Assembly: GCA_002148405.1 (NCBI GenBank)
Contig: MUGG01000098.1
Coordinates: 248,001 to 312,000 of the forward strand
Reading direction: 5' to 3'
Length of the DNA stretch: 64,000 bases
Origin: Alkalinema sp. CACIAM 70d
Lineage (GTDB): Bacteria > Cyanobacteriota > Cyanobacteriia > Leptolyngbyales > Leptolyngbyaceae
The stretch's first letter is position 1. Every line of letters starts with the position of its first letter. The position numbers and the translations under genes are program-made. Positions 17,874 to 27,749 of the stretch are shown here, one piece after another. The notes below the pieces were generated by a model. The model was given only the letters and a program-made list of their open reading frames with translations, made no database searches and had not been told where the DNA came from.

Positions 17874-18965
17874 ATGGCAAGTTCCAGCTTGAACAGCACG
17901 AGTTTAAACAGCACGAGCAATCCCCCTTTGGAGACCTATAATCCCAGTGGCATCGGCCTACTGAATGGCAACCTCTACGGCCTGCCCTTTGATGCGGAGT
18001 CGGCTCAGTTGTTGGTATTTGGGGTGCCGTGGGAAGTCACGGTTTCCTATGGGGCTGGAACGGCCAACGGCCCGCAGCAAATTTTGGATGCCTCGCCCCA
18101 ACTGGATTTGTATGATTTTGACAATCCCGAGGGCTGGAAACAGGGGATCTTCATGATGGAGATTCCCCAAGATATTCTGGAGAAAAACGGTTATTACCGG
18201 GAAAAGGCCGGACAAATTATCGATCGCTTAGAACAGGGAAAAGCTTTAACGGAAGCTCCCGATCTAACACCTGTTCTCACGGAAATCAATCAAGCCTGTG
18301 AATCGGTTAACCAATGGTTATATCAACATTGTCGTGATGCATTGGCTAACGGGAAACGTGTGGCAGTGATTGGCGGCGATCACAGTTCACCCTTAGGTTA
18401 CTATCGTGCCTTGGCGGAGGTCTATCCTGAATTTGGCATTTTGCACATTGATGCCCATGCGGATTTACGGGATGCCTATGAGGGGTTTGAGTTTTCCCAT
18501 GCATCGATCATGTTCAACGCAATCAAGTTACCGCAAATTACCAAACTCGTCCAAGTCGGGCTGCGGGATATTTGCCACGATGAAGTGCAATTGATTGACA
18601 ATTCCGATCGACGAATTGTTGCCTATTACGATCCGGTCATTCACCAAAAACTGTACGCGGGTACTTCCTGGATAGAACTCTGCCGTGAAATGATTAGTCA
18701 TCTTCCGGAATCTGTTCACATTAGCTTTGATGTGGATGGACTCGATCCAAAACTATGTCCCAATACAGGGACACCTGTTCCCGGTGGATTGGAACTAGAA
18801 CAAGCCTTTTGTCTCTTCCGGGAACTGGTGAACAGTGGCCGCAAAATTATTGGATTTGACCTGTGTGAAGTCGGGAATGCGGAGTGGGATGGCAATGTGG
18901 GTGCGCGGATTGTCTACAAGCTCGCGAATTTCATGGAGCTTTCCCAGCGTCCTGTTCTGAAATAG
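17874..18965 (+). CDS. speB: Agmatinase-family ureohydrolase (SpeB-like)
   Basis: A 363-residue member of the arginase/agmatinase fold. The binuclear metal ligands are all visible: His170 in GGDHSS, Asp193, His195 and Asp197 in HIDAHADL, and Asp286 and Asp288 in SFDVDGLDP. The protein is longer than classical agmatinases, with an extended N-terminus (low-complexity SLNSTSLNSTS start) and an inserted helical segment around residues 100-160. Position behind speE supports agmatine to putrescine plus urea. Some cyanobacterial proteins once called SpeB are nickel guanidine hydrolases, so the substrate is not certain. The nickel-chaperone genes usual beside guanidine hydrolases are absent here. Confidence 0.82.
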   Translation: MASSSLNSTSLNSTSNPPLETYNPSGIGLLNGNLYGLPFDAESAQLLVFGVPWEVTVSYGAGTANGPQQILDASPQLDLYDFDNPEGWKQGIFMMEIPQDILEKNGYYREKAGQIIDRLEQGKALTEAPDLTPVLTEINQACESVNQWLYQHCRDALANGKRVAVIGGDHSSPLGYYRALAEVYPEFGILHIDAHADLRDAYEGFEFSHASIMFNAIKLPQITKLVQVGLRDICHDEVQLIDNSDRRIVAYYDPVIHQKLYAGTSWIELCREMISHLPESVHISFDVDGLDPKLCPNTGTPVPGGLELEQAFCLFRELVNSGRKIIGFDLCEVGNAEWDGNVGARIVYKLANFMELSQRPVLK

Positions 18966-19023
18966 CGGGCTCCTAGCGCAAATGCACTCTTCAACAAGAT
19001 ACGGTAAACACCCAGTAGAGGAT

Positions 19024-19749
19024 TTAAGTCAATCGATCGCTGATATCCCGCAAACAGATAATGGTAGCAGGTTGATTGTTCCATTCTGTTTGAGCAACGC
19101 TGATCTCAGCAATTCCGGGTGTATTATCAAGTCTTAAAATCTCGATTTTCGGAACTCGTGGGTCAAAGATCGGTTGCTCAAGTGGATACCCCAACAAACT
19201 AGAAAGGGGTTGATTCAACATCTGGGCAGCGGCTGGATTCGCAAACTGAATCATTCCAGCTTGATCAACTATTAACAAGCCATCTTGCATGTGGGAAACG
19301 ATCGTAGTAAGTTGCTCCTTTGCCTGCCGTAATTTGATCGTTTGCTGTCGTAATTGTAGGTGAGTCGCTGTTCGCGCTATTACCTCCTTGGCATTGAATG
19401 GCTTTTTCACATAATCTGCTGCACCTTTTTCAAAGGCAGAAATCACATGCTGTTCATCTCGACTAGCCGTTAGAAAAATAATGGGAATATCCTGATACTT
19501 AGGATCAGCTTTGAGTTGCTCACAGAGATCTAGGCCATTAATTTCAGGCATGAATAGATCTAAAAAAATAAGATCGGGCTGAATTAAATGGAGTCGCTGT
19601 TGGGCTTCCTTGGCATTGAGGGCATAAGTAATCGAATAGCCTTCCACCTCAAGCAACAACGCTAATACTTGAATATTAGCAATTTGATCATCCACAATCA
19701 AAATCGTATTATGCTGAGAAGCTACTGATGAAGCTTTTGACGAATACAT
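19024..19749 (-). CDS. Response regulator with PAS domain
   Basis: A 241-residue cytosolic signalling protein. The REC domain (about residues 14-130) has ILIVDDQ with the acidic pair, the phospho-Asp in LIFLDLFMPEING and the Lys in YVKKPF. A short coiled helix (QLRQQTIKLRQAKEQL) leads to a PAS domain at about 145-240 (VSHMQDGLLIVDQAGMIQFA). There is no output domain, so it probably works by protein contact. It lies 112 bp downstream of the giant hybrid kinase on the same strand, which suggests it receives phosphate from that kinase. Confidence 0.88.
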   Translation of the reverse strand: MYSSKASSVASQHNTILIVDDQIANIQVLALLLEVEGYSITYALNAKEAQQRLHLIQPDLIFLDLFMPEINGLDLCEQLKADPKYQDIPIIFLTASRDEQHVISAFEKGAADYVKKPFNAKEVIARTATHLQLRQQTIKLRQAKEQLTTIVSHMQDGLLIVDQAGMIQFANPAAAQMLNQPLSSLLGYPLEQPIFDPRVPKIEILRLDNTPGIAEISVAQTEWNNQPATIICLRDISDRLT

Positions 19750-19861
19750 AGCAAAGTTCCTTGATGAATCGCTTCGTCATTAAGTGCCATTTACAATAAA
19801 GAATTTTTAAAGAAACACTACAAATGATAGGTTGAATAATAGATTAATTAACCTATGTATA

Positions 19862-22800
19862 CTATTCCAAAAACTGTTCTAGCTGTTCTACGATTTTAGG
19901 AAATGTTATGATTGTATTCGGTAAATTCACTAAGTCAAAACGATCGAGTTGATCCATTAAAGTAGACACATAGGTTTGGAGGGGGGGATACTGGTACTCC
20001 CTTGCCCACTCTTGCAGTCTGGTGGCAAAGTCTCGAAGTTGATTAATCAAGAGTGTTTGGTGTAATATCTGCCAAACCTCTTCTTGTTCCTGTTGAAGAA
20101 GCTGCAAAAGTTCCGGAAGCCGTTGGCGGACTGTTTCGGAAATAGTTGTATCTGTATTGTCCGAACGATGCTCCCTAGAAAGGTTACTATCCAACGGCAA
20201 AGATCCCTGCGGTAACACCACGGTTCCAAAAAGATTGTGTAACAGATCTGCAAGGTCATTGTGACTGATAGGTTTTCGGAGAAACCCTTGTGCAAGGGGT
20301 TGCAATTCTGCCATATCCTGTTCTTGGATAGATGCCGTTACCATTATGACTGGAATATTGCGGGTAGACTTAGCGCGTTTGAGTCGTTTGAGAACTGTTC
20401 GGCCATCTAACGGAACCATTACCAGATCGAGCAAAATGAGATCAGGCTGATATTGTTTGGCGAGTTTGAGCGCACTTTCGCCATCTTCTGCTAACCAGAT
20501 TTGGTGCGGGGTATTCGCGAAATAGGCAGAGATTAAATCGAGATTAGAGGGGACATCATCAACCACTAGAATGGAGCGTGGCTGAATTTCCACCCCAAGG
20601 GTTGTTGGAGCTATTTCTTTCCGCTCCTTTCGGATGGACAAACTATTGGATAGAGTTGGAATGTTGACTTGATTGTTCAGAACTTGGACTGATGGAAAGG
20701 AGAGAATAAAGGTACTGCCTTTTCTCAATGTACTGCTGACAGAGATAGTTCCTCCCATCATTTCCATCAAACGGCGAGTAATGGTGAGTCCTAATCCGGT
20801 ACCGCCATATTTCCGCTCAGGCTGTCCCTGAGCTTGCTGGAATGCATCAAAAATGAATGCCTGCTGTGCAGCAGAAATACCAATTCCCGTATCAATAACA
20901 GCAATTTCTAGGTTATGGCGCGTTGTTTCAGCCATTGGTTGTTCTGTAGGCTCTAAGACGTCGGTAGGCTCGTTATCGCGATCGCTGAGGGATGCCTGCA
21001 CAACAACCCGAACACTGCCCTGATTGGGAGTAAATTTAACCGCATTGCCCAGAACATTAAAGAGAATTTGGCGCAGACGGACTTCATCCATCAGGATATA
21101 GCGAGGCACTGTTTCTCCGATATCCAAAGTGAGGGTCAATCCTTTTTCCTGAGCGCGATGGATAAACATGTACTCAATATCGCGTAGTAACTCATGGAGA
21201 TCGATCGGTTCGTAGTAAATTTTTAATTGTCCCGCTTCGACCTTGGAGAGATCCAATATATCGTTAATTAAGGTCAGAAGAATGCGTCCATTGGATTGAA
21301 TCGATTGCAGATAGGTTGTAGCAGATTTATCGGTGACTAAGTTCTGGAGTAATTCCGAAAATCCCAAAATAGCATTCATGGGTGTGCGAATTTCGTGGCT
21401 CATATTCGCAAGAAACTCACTCTTGGTACGGCTAGCGGCTTCCGCCTGCTGGGTAGCTGTTTCCAAATCGTGATTGCGCTGGGTCAGAGTGGTTTGGGCT
21501 TGCTCCCGTTGACTGAGTTCCTCCTGCAATTGCTCAAATAAACTGATCTGCTGGATGGCAACGGCCAACTGATTTGCCACTTGCTGTAAAAATTGGGCTT
21601 CTACCTCTGTCCAGACTCGTTTAGTTTTGCAGGCGTGGATGACTAAAACTCCCCAGATACGATTGGCATAGCGAGTGGATTGCCAATGATGGGTTACGGT
21701 ACTATGGTCTTCCTGGAGGATGGGAGCAACAATTTTGGATTGGATTTGGCTTTCGCGGGAGTACTCCTGTAGACATTCCGTAAACAGGTCATCCATCACA
21801 TCCGGTACAATGCGCGGTTTTCCCTGCCAGTAGACTTCTTTAATTTCATCAGACCAAACTTCATCTTCCCATTGGCGATCTTTAACAGATGGGAATTCTA
21901 GCGAAACGGATTCTTCCATGATGTGGCTGGGACCGTTCGGTGAAACTTTAAAGATGATACAGCGATCGCATTGCATCATCTCCTTGACTTGGTGGGTAAC
22001 AATTTGGATGATTTCCCTTAGATCCAGGGATTCTCGAATTCGCTCAGTAATATCAGCAAGCGCCTGTTGTTTAGCCAATTGGTTAGCTAGATTCGCTTCT
22101 GCCTGCTGGCGAATGATCAATTCTGATTGGACTTGCTGATAGAGATCTACTTGCTGAATGGCGATCGCTAATTGGTTGGCTAATTGGCGGGTAATTTCAA
22201 TATCTTCGGGCTGCCACTGGCGAGGTGCATCGCATTGATGGATACACAGTAAGCCCCACAACCGCTGGCTGTGGGCTAAAGGCATGACTAAATTGGCTCG
22301 CACCGCAAACTTCGTTAATATTTCTTGGTGACAAGGTTGCAGTTCTCCGTTGCAAATATCTGCGCTTGCGAAATACTGTCCCTCTGCGTAGAGCGTGGCG
22401 TAGTTGTCACCAAAGCAGTGATCGTGGACGATATTTTGTAGAGCGGGCGGATAGCCCTCCACCAAAGATTCAGCAATAAATTGTCCATCCTGACAATTAG
22501 AACTGGGATCGAACTTGAAAATGCCAACCCGATCAGCATGGAGTACTTGGCGAATTTCCTCACAAGCCGTATCAAAGATAGTTTGTAGATCAAGAGATTG
22601 ACGAATGCGTTGGGTAATTTCTAGTTGGAGATGCTCCCGTTCACTCTGCTCCTGCAACATTTCCGTCTGTTTTCGTAAAACCTCCTGAACTCGTTTAATT
22701 TCATCAATATTGACAAAGGTAATTACTAAGCCATCGATTTGATCATCATTTCGTAAATAGGGATAAATTCGCATCAGCAAATTTTGGTGAGTCGCCCGCA

Positions 22801-25177
22801 GAAACACTTCCTGTTCGATCGGGCGCTCGTCACTCAGCACCTGTTGCAGCAGTTCAACTAAGTTGGCACAGTCCAAATTATGGGTAATGTGCTGAATTGG
22901 ACGCTCAACATCCGTGGAGACGAGATTAACTGCTGCAACAGCGGCGGGCGTAAATTTGCGAACCCGCAGGTTACGATCGAGGAAAATCACCCCAATTTCG
23001 CTACTGCGCAACAGGTTATTTACGTCGTTTGTCAGTTCTGTCAGTTCACGAATCTTAGTTTGATATTCTGTGTTAACGGTGTAGAGTTCTTCGTTAACAG
23101 AGTGCAATTCTTCGTTAGTGCTTTGTAATTCTTCATTAGATGCTAGCAATTCTTCATTTGTTGCTTGCTGTTCTTCATTAGTGATTTCCAGTTCTTCGAT
23201 CGTCGCTTGCAAATTTTCTCGCGTTTGTTGCAGCTCATATTCTAGATCAATAATTCGTTGGGTAGATTCAGCATTCTGTTGAAATGCCTCGATAGGTGAT
23301 AAAGTTGTAGTCTGATCTTCATTTTCAATGATTACCAAAAAGAAATCTTCAACACGGGCGTTTCCGGTGTAGTAAATGACTTCTAAATTAATCGATCGAA
23401 TGACATCCGCTTGGTTGATATGAATATTGCCATAGAGAACGGGTTTACGTTCCCGTTTAGCGCGGTGCAACGCAGTATTGATCGGCAGCCGCAATTCATC
23501 CGGCACTAAATCTGCCACAATACGAGTCATCACGCCTTCGGGCACTTGCATAATGCTGGCCGTATCGGTAACGACATGAAACAACTCCATATCATCGTTG
23601 ACCAGTAAACAGGTGCAACCCCGCCGCCGAGTAAAGGCGCTAAAGGCAGCGTTCAAAATCGGATCAAACTGGGTGGGGGTGCGGTGAGTGGTAATGGGGC
23701 GGGGGGCTGCAGGAACGATATATTCCAGATTTTGGGTCAGAATGGGTAAGCGAACGTTCCGCCGTTTTTGATAAATTTTGAACCGTTCATAAACTGGACT
23801 GAATTCTTCTAACAAATCACCGGGCGTTTCCGCAGCCCCTAGAAATAAAATGCCTTTGTGCATCAACGAAAAATGCAACATCCGCATGACATGTTGCTGC
23901 AAGCTGGGCTGTATATAGATCAGCATATTACGACAACTGATCAAATGCATTCGGGTGAATCCAGCATTTTTCGCCAGATTATGGGGCGCAAAGATAATGT
24001 TTTCGCGCAGGGTACGGGAAATGTGAAAGTTACGATCGCGAAAGGTAAAGTATCTTTCCAAGCGTTTGCGAGAGACATCAATGGCAATACTTTCGGGATA
24101 GATCCCCTCTGCGGCTTTTGCTAAGGCTGTATTATCAATGTCCGTCGCAAAAATTTTAACACTGAGCTGTTTACCTAAGCGGTTGATCACCTCATCCACC
24201 AGGATAGCCATAGAATAGGCTTCCTCACCTGTGGCGCAGGCTGTCACCCAAATTCGTAACTGTTGCCCATTATCTAGTTGCCCAATTAGTTCAGGCAACA
24301 CTTCCTGATCTAAATACTCCCAAGCGTCTGGATCTCGGAAAAATTGGGTTACCCCAATCATCAAGTCATCCCGCAGAAGTCCCCGTTCTTCCTCTGATGT
24401 TCTCAGGTAATCAATATATTCATCCAGTTGAGCATGACCGCTGAGGGCACAGCGTCGAAAAATTCGGCGACTAAGGGTACTAGTTTTATAGTACGAAAAA
24501 TCTAGATTTTCGTATTGATTTAGAATGAGTACAATTTCTCGCAGCTTATCTGATGCCAGTTCAGGGGGAATTGCTTCGCTGGCGGTTACCCCCGATCGCT
24601 GCATTTGAATAATTTCGTAAATGGTGCGGGCAATTTCTGCTGGGGGCAAGACTTGGTCCACGATTCCCCTGGCGATCGCACTTTGGGGCATCCCATCAAG
24701 CTCGGCAGTTGCAGGGGACTGCACAAAGTTCAATCCTCCGGCTTCACTGATGCTCTGTAACCCCCGCGTTCCATCGCTTCCCGTTCCTGATAGCACGACT
24801 CCAATGGCATGATTGCCCCGTTCCTTCGCTAGGGAGTCGAAAAAAATGTCGATCGGGAAATTAGGTGGTTGCCTCGGAAACTCACTCTGCTCAATCAGCT
24901 TTAGAATTCCATCTTCAATAATTAAGTTATTTCTAGGAGTGATTAAATAAATAGTGTTGGGCTGGATAGCCATGCCATCTTCCACCCATTTAATGGTCAT
25001 CCGGGTACGCCGCTCTAGGAGTTCTTTCATCAAACTCTTAAAATCTGGCGACAGATGCTGCACCACCACAAAAGCCGCACCGCTGTCCGCAGGCATATTG
25101 TCAAAAAATTCTTCCAGCGCCCGTAAACCCCCCGCTGAAGACCCTACTCCAACTAAAAAACAGTGGTCGGCTGCCAT
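19862..25177 (-). CDS. Giant CheB-CheR-PAS-GAF-GAF hybrid histidine kinase
   Basis: A 1771-residue multidomain signalling protein. Order by approximate residue: CheB methylesterase 1-190 with catalytic Ser in GSSAGG (13-17), His41 and Asp135; CheR methyltransferase 215-470; a heptad coiled coil 635-705 (repeated NEEL units); PAS 722-830; GAF 862-1020; GAF 1040-1210; HisKA near 1250-1320 with phospho-His in [12 protein letters not shown]; HATPase to about 1490 with GGTGLGL; REC about 1535-1660 with the phospho-Asp in LILLDLVM. The last 100 residues are helical and may be a degenerate Hpt. No membrane segment is seen. CheB lacks its usual N-terminal REC. The second GAF contains a Cys (MMQCDRCII), but bilin binding is not shown. 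Confidence 0.93.
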   Translation of the reverse strand: MAADHCFLVGVGSSAGGLRALEEFFDNMPADSGAAFVVVQHLSPDFKSLMKELLERRTRMTIKWVEDGMAIQPNTIYLITPRNNLIIEDGILKLIEQSEFPRQPPNFPIDIFFDSLAKERGNHAIGVVLSGTGSDGTRGLQSISEAGGLNFVQSPATAELDGMPQSAIARGIVDQVLPPAEIARTIYEIIQMQRSGVTASEAIPPELASDKLREIVLILNQYENLDFSYYKTSTLSRRIFRRCALSGHAQLDEYIDYLRTSEEERGLLRDDLMIGVTQFFRDPDAWEYLDQEVLPELIGQLDNGQQLRIWVTACATGEEAYSMAILVDEVINRLGKQLSVKIFATDIDNTALAKAAEGIYPESIAIDVSRKRLERYFTFRDRNFHISRTLRENIIFAPHNLAKNAGFTRMHLISCRNMLIYIQPSLQQHVMRMLHFSLMHKGILFLGAAETPGDLLEEFSPVYERFKIYQKRRNVRLPILTQNLEYIVPAAPRPITTHRTPTQFDPILNAAFSAFTRRRGCTCLLVNDDMELFHVVTDTASIMQVPEGVMTRIVADLVPDELRLPINTALHRAKRERKPVLYGNIHINQADVIRSINLEVIYYTGNARVEDFFLVIIENEDQTTTLSPIEAFQQNAESTQRIIDLEYELQQTRENLQATIEELEITNEEQQATNEELLASNEELQSTNEELHSVNEELYTVNTEYQTKIRELTELTNDVNNLLRSSEIGVIFLDRNLRVRKFTPAAVAAVNLVSTDVERPIQHITHNLDCANLVELLQQVLSDERPIEQEVFLRATHQNLLMRIYPYLRNDDQIDGLVITFVNIDEIKRVQEVLRKQTEMLQEQSEREHLQLEITQRIRQSLDLQTIFDTACEEIRQVLHADRVGIFKFDPSSNCQDGQFIAESLVEGYPPALQNIVHDHCFGDNYATLYAEGQYFASADICNGELQPCHQEILTKFAVRANLVMPLAHSQRLWGLLCIHQCDAPRQWQPEDIEITRQLANQLAIAIQQVDLYQQVQSELIIRQQAEANLANQLAKQQALADITERIRESLDLREIIQIVTHQVKEMMQCDRCIIFKVSPNGPSHIMEESVSLEFPSVKDRQWEDEVWSDEIKEVYWQGKPRIVPDVMDDLFTECLQEYSRESQIQSKIVAPILQEDHSTVTHHWQSTRYANRIWGVLVIHACKTKRVWTEVEAQFLQQVANQLAVAIQQISLFEQLQEELSQREQAQTTLTQRNHDLETATQQAEAASRTKSEFLANMSHEIRTPMNAILGFSELLQNLVTDKSATTYLQSIQSNGRILLTLINDILDLSKVEAGQLKIYYEPIDLHELLRDIEYMFIHRAQEKGLTLTLDIGETVPRYILMDEVRLRQILFNVLGNAVKFTPNQGSVRVVVQASLSDRDNEPTDVLEPTEQPMAETTRHNLEIAVIDTGIGISAAQQAFIFDAFQQAQGQPERKYGGTGLGLTITRRLMEMMGGTISVSSTLRKGSTFILSFPSVQVLNNQVNIPTLSNSLSIRKERKEIAPTTLGVEIQPRSILVVDDVPSNLDLISAYFANTPHQIWLAEDGESALKLAKQYQPDLILLDLVMVPLDGRTVLKRLKRAKSTRNIPVIMVTASIQEQDMAELQPLAQGFLRKPISHNDLADLLHNLFGTVVLPQGSLPLDSNLSREHRSDNTDTTISETVRQRLPELLQLLQQEQEEVWQILHQTLLINQLRDFATRLQEWAREYQYPPLQTYVSTLMDQLDRFDLVNLPNTIITFPKIVEQLEQFLE

Positions 25178-25386
25178 AGTTACTGATCCGAAAACACCTA
25201 AAAAGTCCTAGAGCGGGTTGAAAATCACCTGCAATTGTAGTTAATTGTACTGCCTCTCTCTAATCAGCAATCATTGAGCCTGCTGGAACCATTTGGCCTG
25301 CTAAGAGGGCGGGACTCAAATCTAGTAGAATTCCCATCAACCCGGCCCCCATGCATTCTCTGACCCTGCCTGACGCACCATCTTCT

Positions 25387-26583
25387 TTAGGATCGGGACT
25401 CATCCCGTACCCGATCGCAGCGGAGGTGATCAACAGTGACCCGAGGCAGTCGGTGCTTAAAGCCACAGAGAATCTCCCAGGAAATCGTGCCCAATTGGTT
25501 AGCCCAATCATCGGCACTAATGCGATCGTCACCATCTTGGCCCAGCACCGTCACCACTTCCCCGGCTTGCAAATCGGAAATGGCGCTGACATCCAGCATG
25601 ATCTGATCCATGGTGATGGCCCCGATCTGTCGTACCCGTTGGCCGCGTACCAAGACTTCCATCTGGTTGGAGAGATTGCGCGGTACCCCATCGGCATAGC
25701 CAATCCCAATTACTGCCACCTGCATTTCCCGATCGCTAACAAAGCGATGGCCATAGCTCACCCCAGTTCCCGCTGGAATGGTTTTCACTTGGGTGACGCG
25801 GGCCTTGACCTGCATGGCGGGCCGGAGGTCAACGATCGAACTTAAATGGGGGGATGGATAGAGTCCATAGGTGATCAATCCGGTGCGCACCATGTCGTAA
25901 TGCAACGTGCGATCGGTCAGCGTGGCAGCGGAGTTGGCAAAGTGCAGTTTGGGGCGATCGGGCATCTGTTGCATCCCGCAGGCACGAATCACAGCGTCAA
26001 AGCGTCGCTGTTGTTCCCGCATAATGGTTTGGTCTGGATCATCAGCAGTGGCGAAGTGGGAATAGAGGCTGGCAATGGGTAAATTCGGCAAACGGCGCAC
26101 CAAATCGATAAATTCCACTGCTTCCTGCCAAGGGGTTCCTAGGCGGCACATCCCAGTATCGATTTTGAGGTGAACGGGAAGCTGGGCACGATCGCCGATC
26201 GCCTCAGCAAACACGAGCGCTTGTTTGGGCGTACACAGGGTCGGTTGCAGGTTCCAGCGGGCGATCGTGCGCACCTGTTCCGGTAAGTTGGTGGCTCCCA
26301 GGACTAAAATTGGCGCTTCAATGTCTGCTTCCCGCAGTTCAATGCCCTCGGGGATCGTCGCAACACCTAACCACGTCGCCCCAGCTTGCAGGGCGGCTCG
26401 CGCCACGGTGATGGCTCCGTGCCCATAGGCATCGGCCTTGACCACGGCCATCAGATCGGTACCGGGCTGGAGGATCCGACGAACCTGCTGCATGTTGTGG
26501 GCGATCGCGGCGAGGTCAATTTCTACCCAAGCCCGTTCCCGCTGCATTCGTGCGATACTCGAACCCGTTTCCCAACTCATCAT
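25387..26583 (-). CDS. alr: Alanine racemase
   Basis: A 398-residue PLP enzyme that interconverts L- and D-alanine for peptidoglycan. The PLP-binding Lys is in the conserved MAVVKADAYGHGA motif near residue 48. Other landmarks are LKIDTGMCRLG, SLYSHFATADD, the LHFANSAAT stretch, the catalytic-Tyr region SYGHRF, and GRVSMDQ-like GAITMDQIMLDV. An AGGAG ribosome site lies about 10 bp before the paired ATG codons (26583 and 26580). A 14-bp tandem array starts about 80 bp upstream. The VanX-like dipeptidase at 6 kb acts on the same D-Ala pool but is not linked to it. Confidence 0.95.
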   Translation of the reverse strand: MMSWETGSSIARMQRERAWVEIDLAAIAHNMQQVRRILQPGTDLMAVVKADAYGHGAITVARAALQAGATWLGVATIPEGIELREADIEAPILVLGATNLPEQVRTIARWNLQPTLCTPKQALVFAEAIGDRAQLPVHLKIDTGMCRLGTPWQEAVEFIDLVRRLPNLPIASLYSHFATADDPDQTIMREQQRRFDAVIRACGMQQMPDRPKLHFANSAATLTDRTLHYDMVRTGLITYGLYPSPHLSSIVDLRPAMQVKARVTQVKTIPAGTGVSYGHRFVSDREMQVAVIGIGYADGVPRNLSNQMEVLVRGQRVRQIGAITMDQIMLDVSAISDLQAGEVVTVLGQDGDDRISADDWANQLGTISWEILCGFKHRLPRVTVDHLRCDRVRDESRS

Positions 26584-26660
26584 ACTGTTTTACTCCTCCA
26601 CCTGAGACTGACAACCTTCCATGCTCCGTTGCAACTTCAACGCTCCGTTAAGGCTTTAAG

Positions 26661-26749
26661 TGCAACTAGTTGTATGGCAACGTGCATGCAACTACATGTA
26701 TGCAACTACATGTATGCAACTACGGGTATGCAACTAATTTAGTGCAACC
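26661..26749. repeat. 14-bp tandem repeat array upstream of alr
   Basis: Unit TGCAACTACATGTA is perfect at 26687-26700 and 26701-26714. Diverged copies are at 26661-26674, 26715-26728 and 26729-26742, and a partial copy is at 26743-26749. The unit contains the palindrome ACATGT. The 14-bp period equals two heptamers. Confidence 0.85.
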
Positions 26750-26856
26750 GACTGAGCTCGACCGATTTCATGCAACCCATTCGGGCTCCCTTATAGTTTC
26801 TGGATTACTTACAATGTCATTGCAGATGATTTCGTAGCATTTCGCACTCTTTTTGT

Positions 26857-26898
26857 ACCCAGCTATCCCCCTTCTGATCGACTGATCAGAAGCTGGGT
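26857..26898. other. Compound stem-loop
   Basis: The inner stem is CTTCTGATC (26871-26879) with GATCAGAAG (26884-26892) around a GACT loop. The outer stem is ACCCAG (26857-26862) with CTGGGT (26893-26898). An eight-base bulge, CTATCCCC, separates them on the left side. No T-run follows, so this is not a typical terminator. It lies about 245 bp before the HNH gene. Confidence 0.6.
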
Positions 26899-27143
26899 TG
26901 GGGCCTTATCTAAAATGATGCTGAATAATTTAGCGGAATCTTGCCCAAATGGGAGTAAATTTTCTGCCATTTTACGGGCTAAAAACTGGATGGGTTGGAA
27001 GAAAAGCTTAAATCTCGACGAGGTGAAATCTAGGATATCGCGATCAGCTCATTCCACGAGGATGCACAACCTGGCTGAGTTCTAGCGATTCTTAAAAAAC
27101 TGTGTTAGCATCAGGGCAACTCTTTCTCTCATTTCCGAAGCAA

Positions 27144-27641
27144 ATGAGTAAGGTTCTGGTGCTGAATGCGTCCTACGAACCACTGAATATTACCAGTTGG
27201 CGAAGGGCGATCGTATTATTGCTGAAAGGCAAAGCCGAGCAGCTTGAACACAATGGGAAGTACGTCTATGCAGATTTTCCCCTTCCCTCCGTGATTCGAC
27301 TGCGCCAGTACGTGCGCGTCCCCTATACCGAAATTGCGCTGACCCGAAAAAATCTTCTGCACCGAGACGGGCACAGTTGCCAGTACTGTGGCTACAGCGG
27401 TGATGACCTGACCCTGGATCATGTGATCCCTCGATCGCGCGGGGGGCAGGACACTTGGGAAAATATTGCGGTGGCCTGCGTGCGCTGTAACGTCAAAAAG
27501 GGCAATCGCACGCCTAAAGAAGCTGGGATGCTACTGCTGAAAAAACCCCATAAACCCCACAGCAGCCTTTATTTTGAAGTCGCGAAATATGTGAAGGGCG
27601 GTGCCAATCAAGAATGGCGGAAGTACGTGATTGGGGCGTAG
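27144..27641 (+). CDS. HNH endonuclease family protein
   Basis: A 165-residue HNH nuclease-fold protein of a type common in cyanobacterial chromosomes as a single-copy gene. An N-terminal domain (KVLVLNASYEPLNITSWRRA) precedes the HNH core: zinc Cys pair in HSCQYCGYSGDD, the catalytic LDHVIPRSRGG, an Asn in TWENIAVAC, and a second Cys pair in CVRCNVKKG. The start MSKVLVLNASYEPL at 27144 is the family start. The substrate is unknown, and such genes are not necessarily part of a defence system. Confidence 0.9.
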   Translation: MSKVLVLNASYEPLNITSWRRAIVLLLKGKAEQLEHNGKYVYADFPLPSVIRLRQYVRVPYTEIALTRKNLLHRDGHSCQYCGYSGDDLTLDHVIPRSRGGQDTWENIAVACVRCNVKKGNRTPKEAGMLLLKKPHKPHSSLYFEVAKYVKGGANQEWRKYVIGA

Positions 27642-27749
27642 CGTTAATCACTCCACTAGAACACTTAACTAATCTGATACAGGTTCTGAGTGCCCCATAA
27701 GTTTTCCTCAACCTGCTAGCCTAGAGAAGGTCTTTTCTTCCTCCCTCCC

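Larger units (their letters stand above)
26584..27143. other. Divergent spacer with a tandem array and a hairpin
   Basis: A 560-bp spacer between alr and the HNH gene. It holds the tandem array at 26661-26749 and a compound hairpin at 26857-26898, described separately. No gene is seen. The HNH frame extends 14 codons into this region but homology starts at 27144. Confidence 0.6.

Noticed and set aside
27144..27641. HNH gene as part of a restriction or defence system
   Set aside because: No methyltransferase, helicase or other defence gene is beside it. Proteins of this type are common single chromosomal genes in cyanobacteria.
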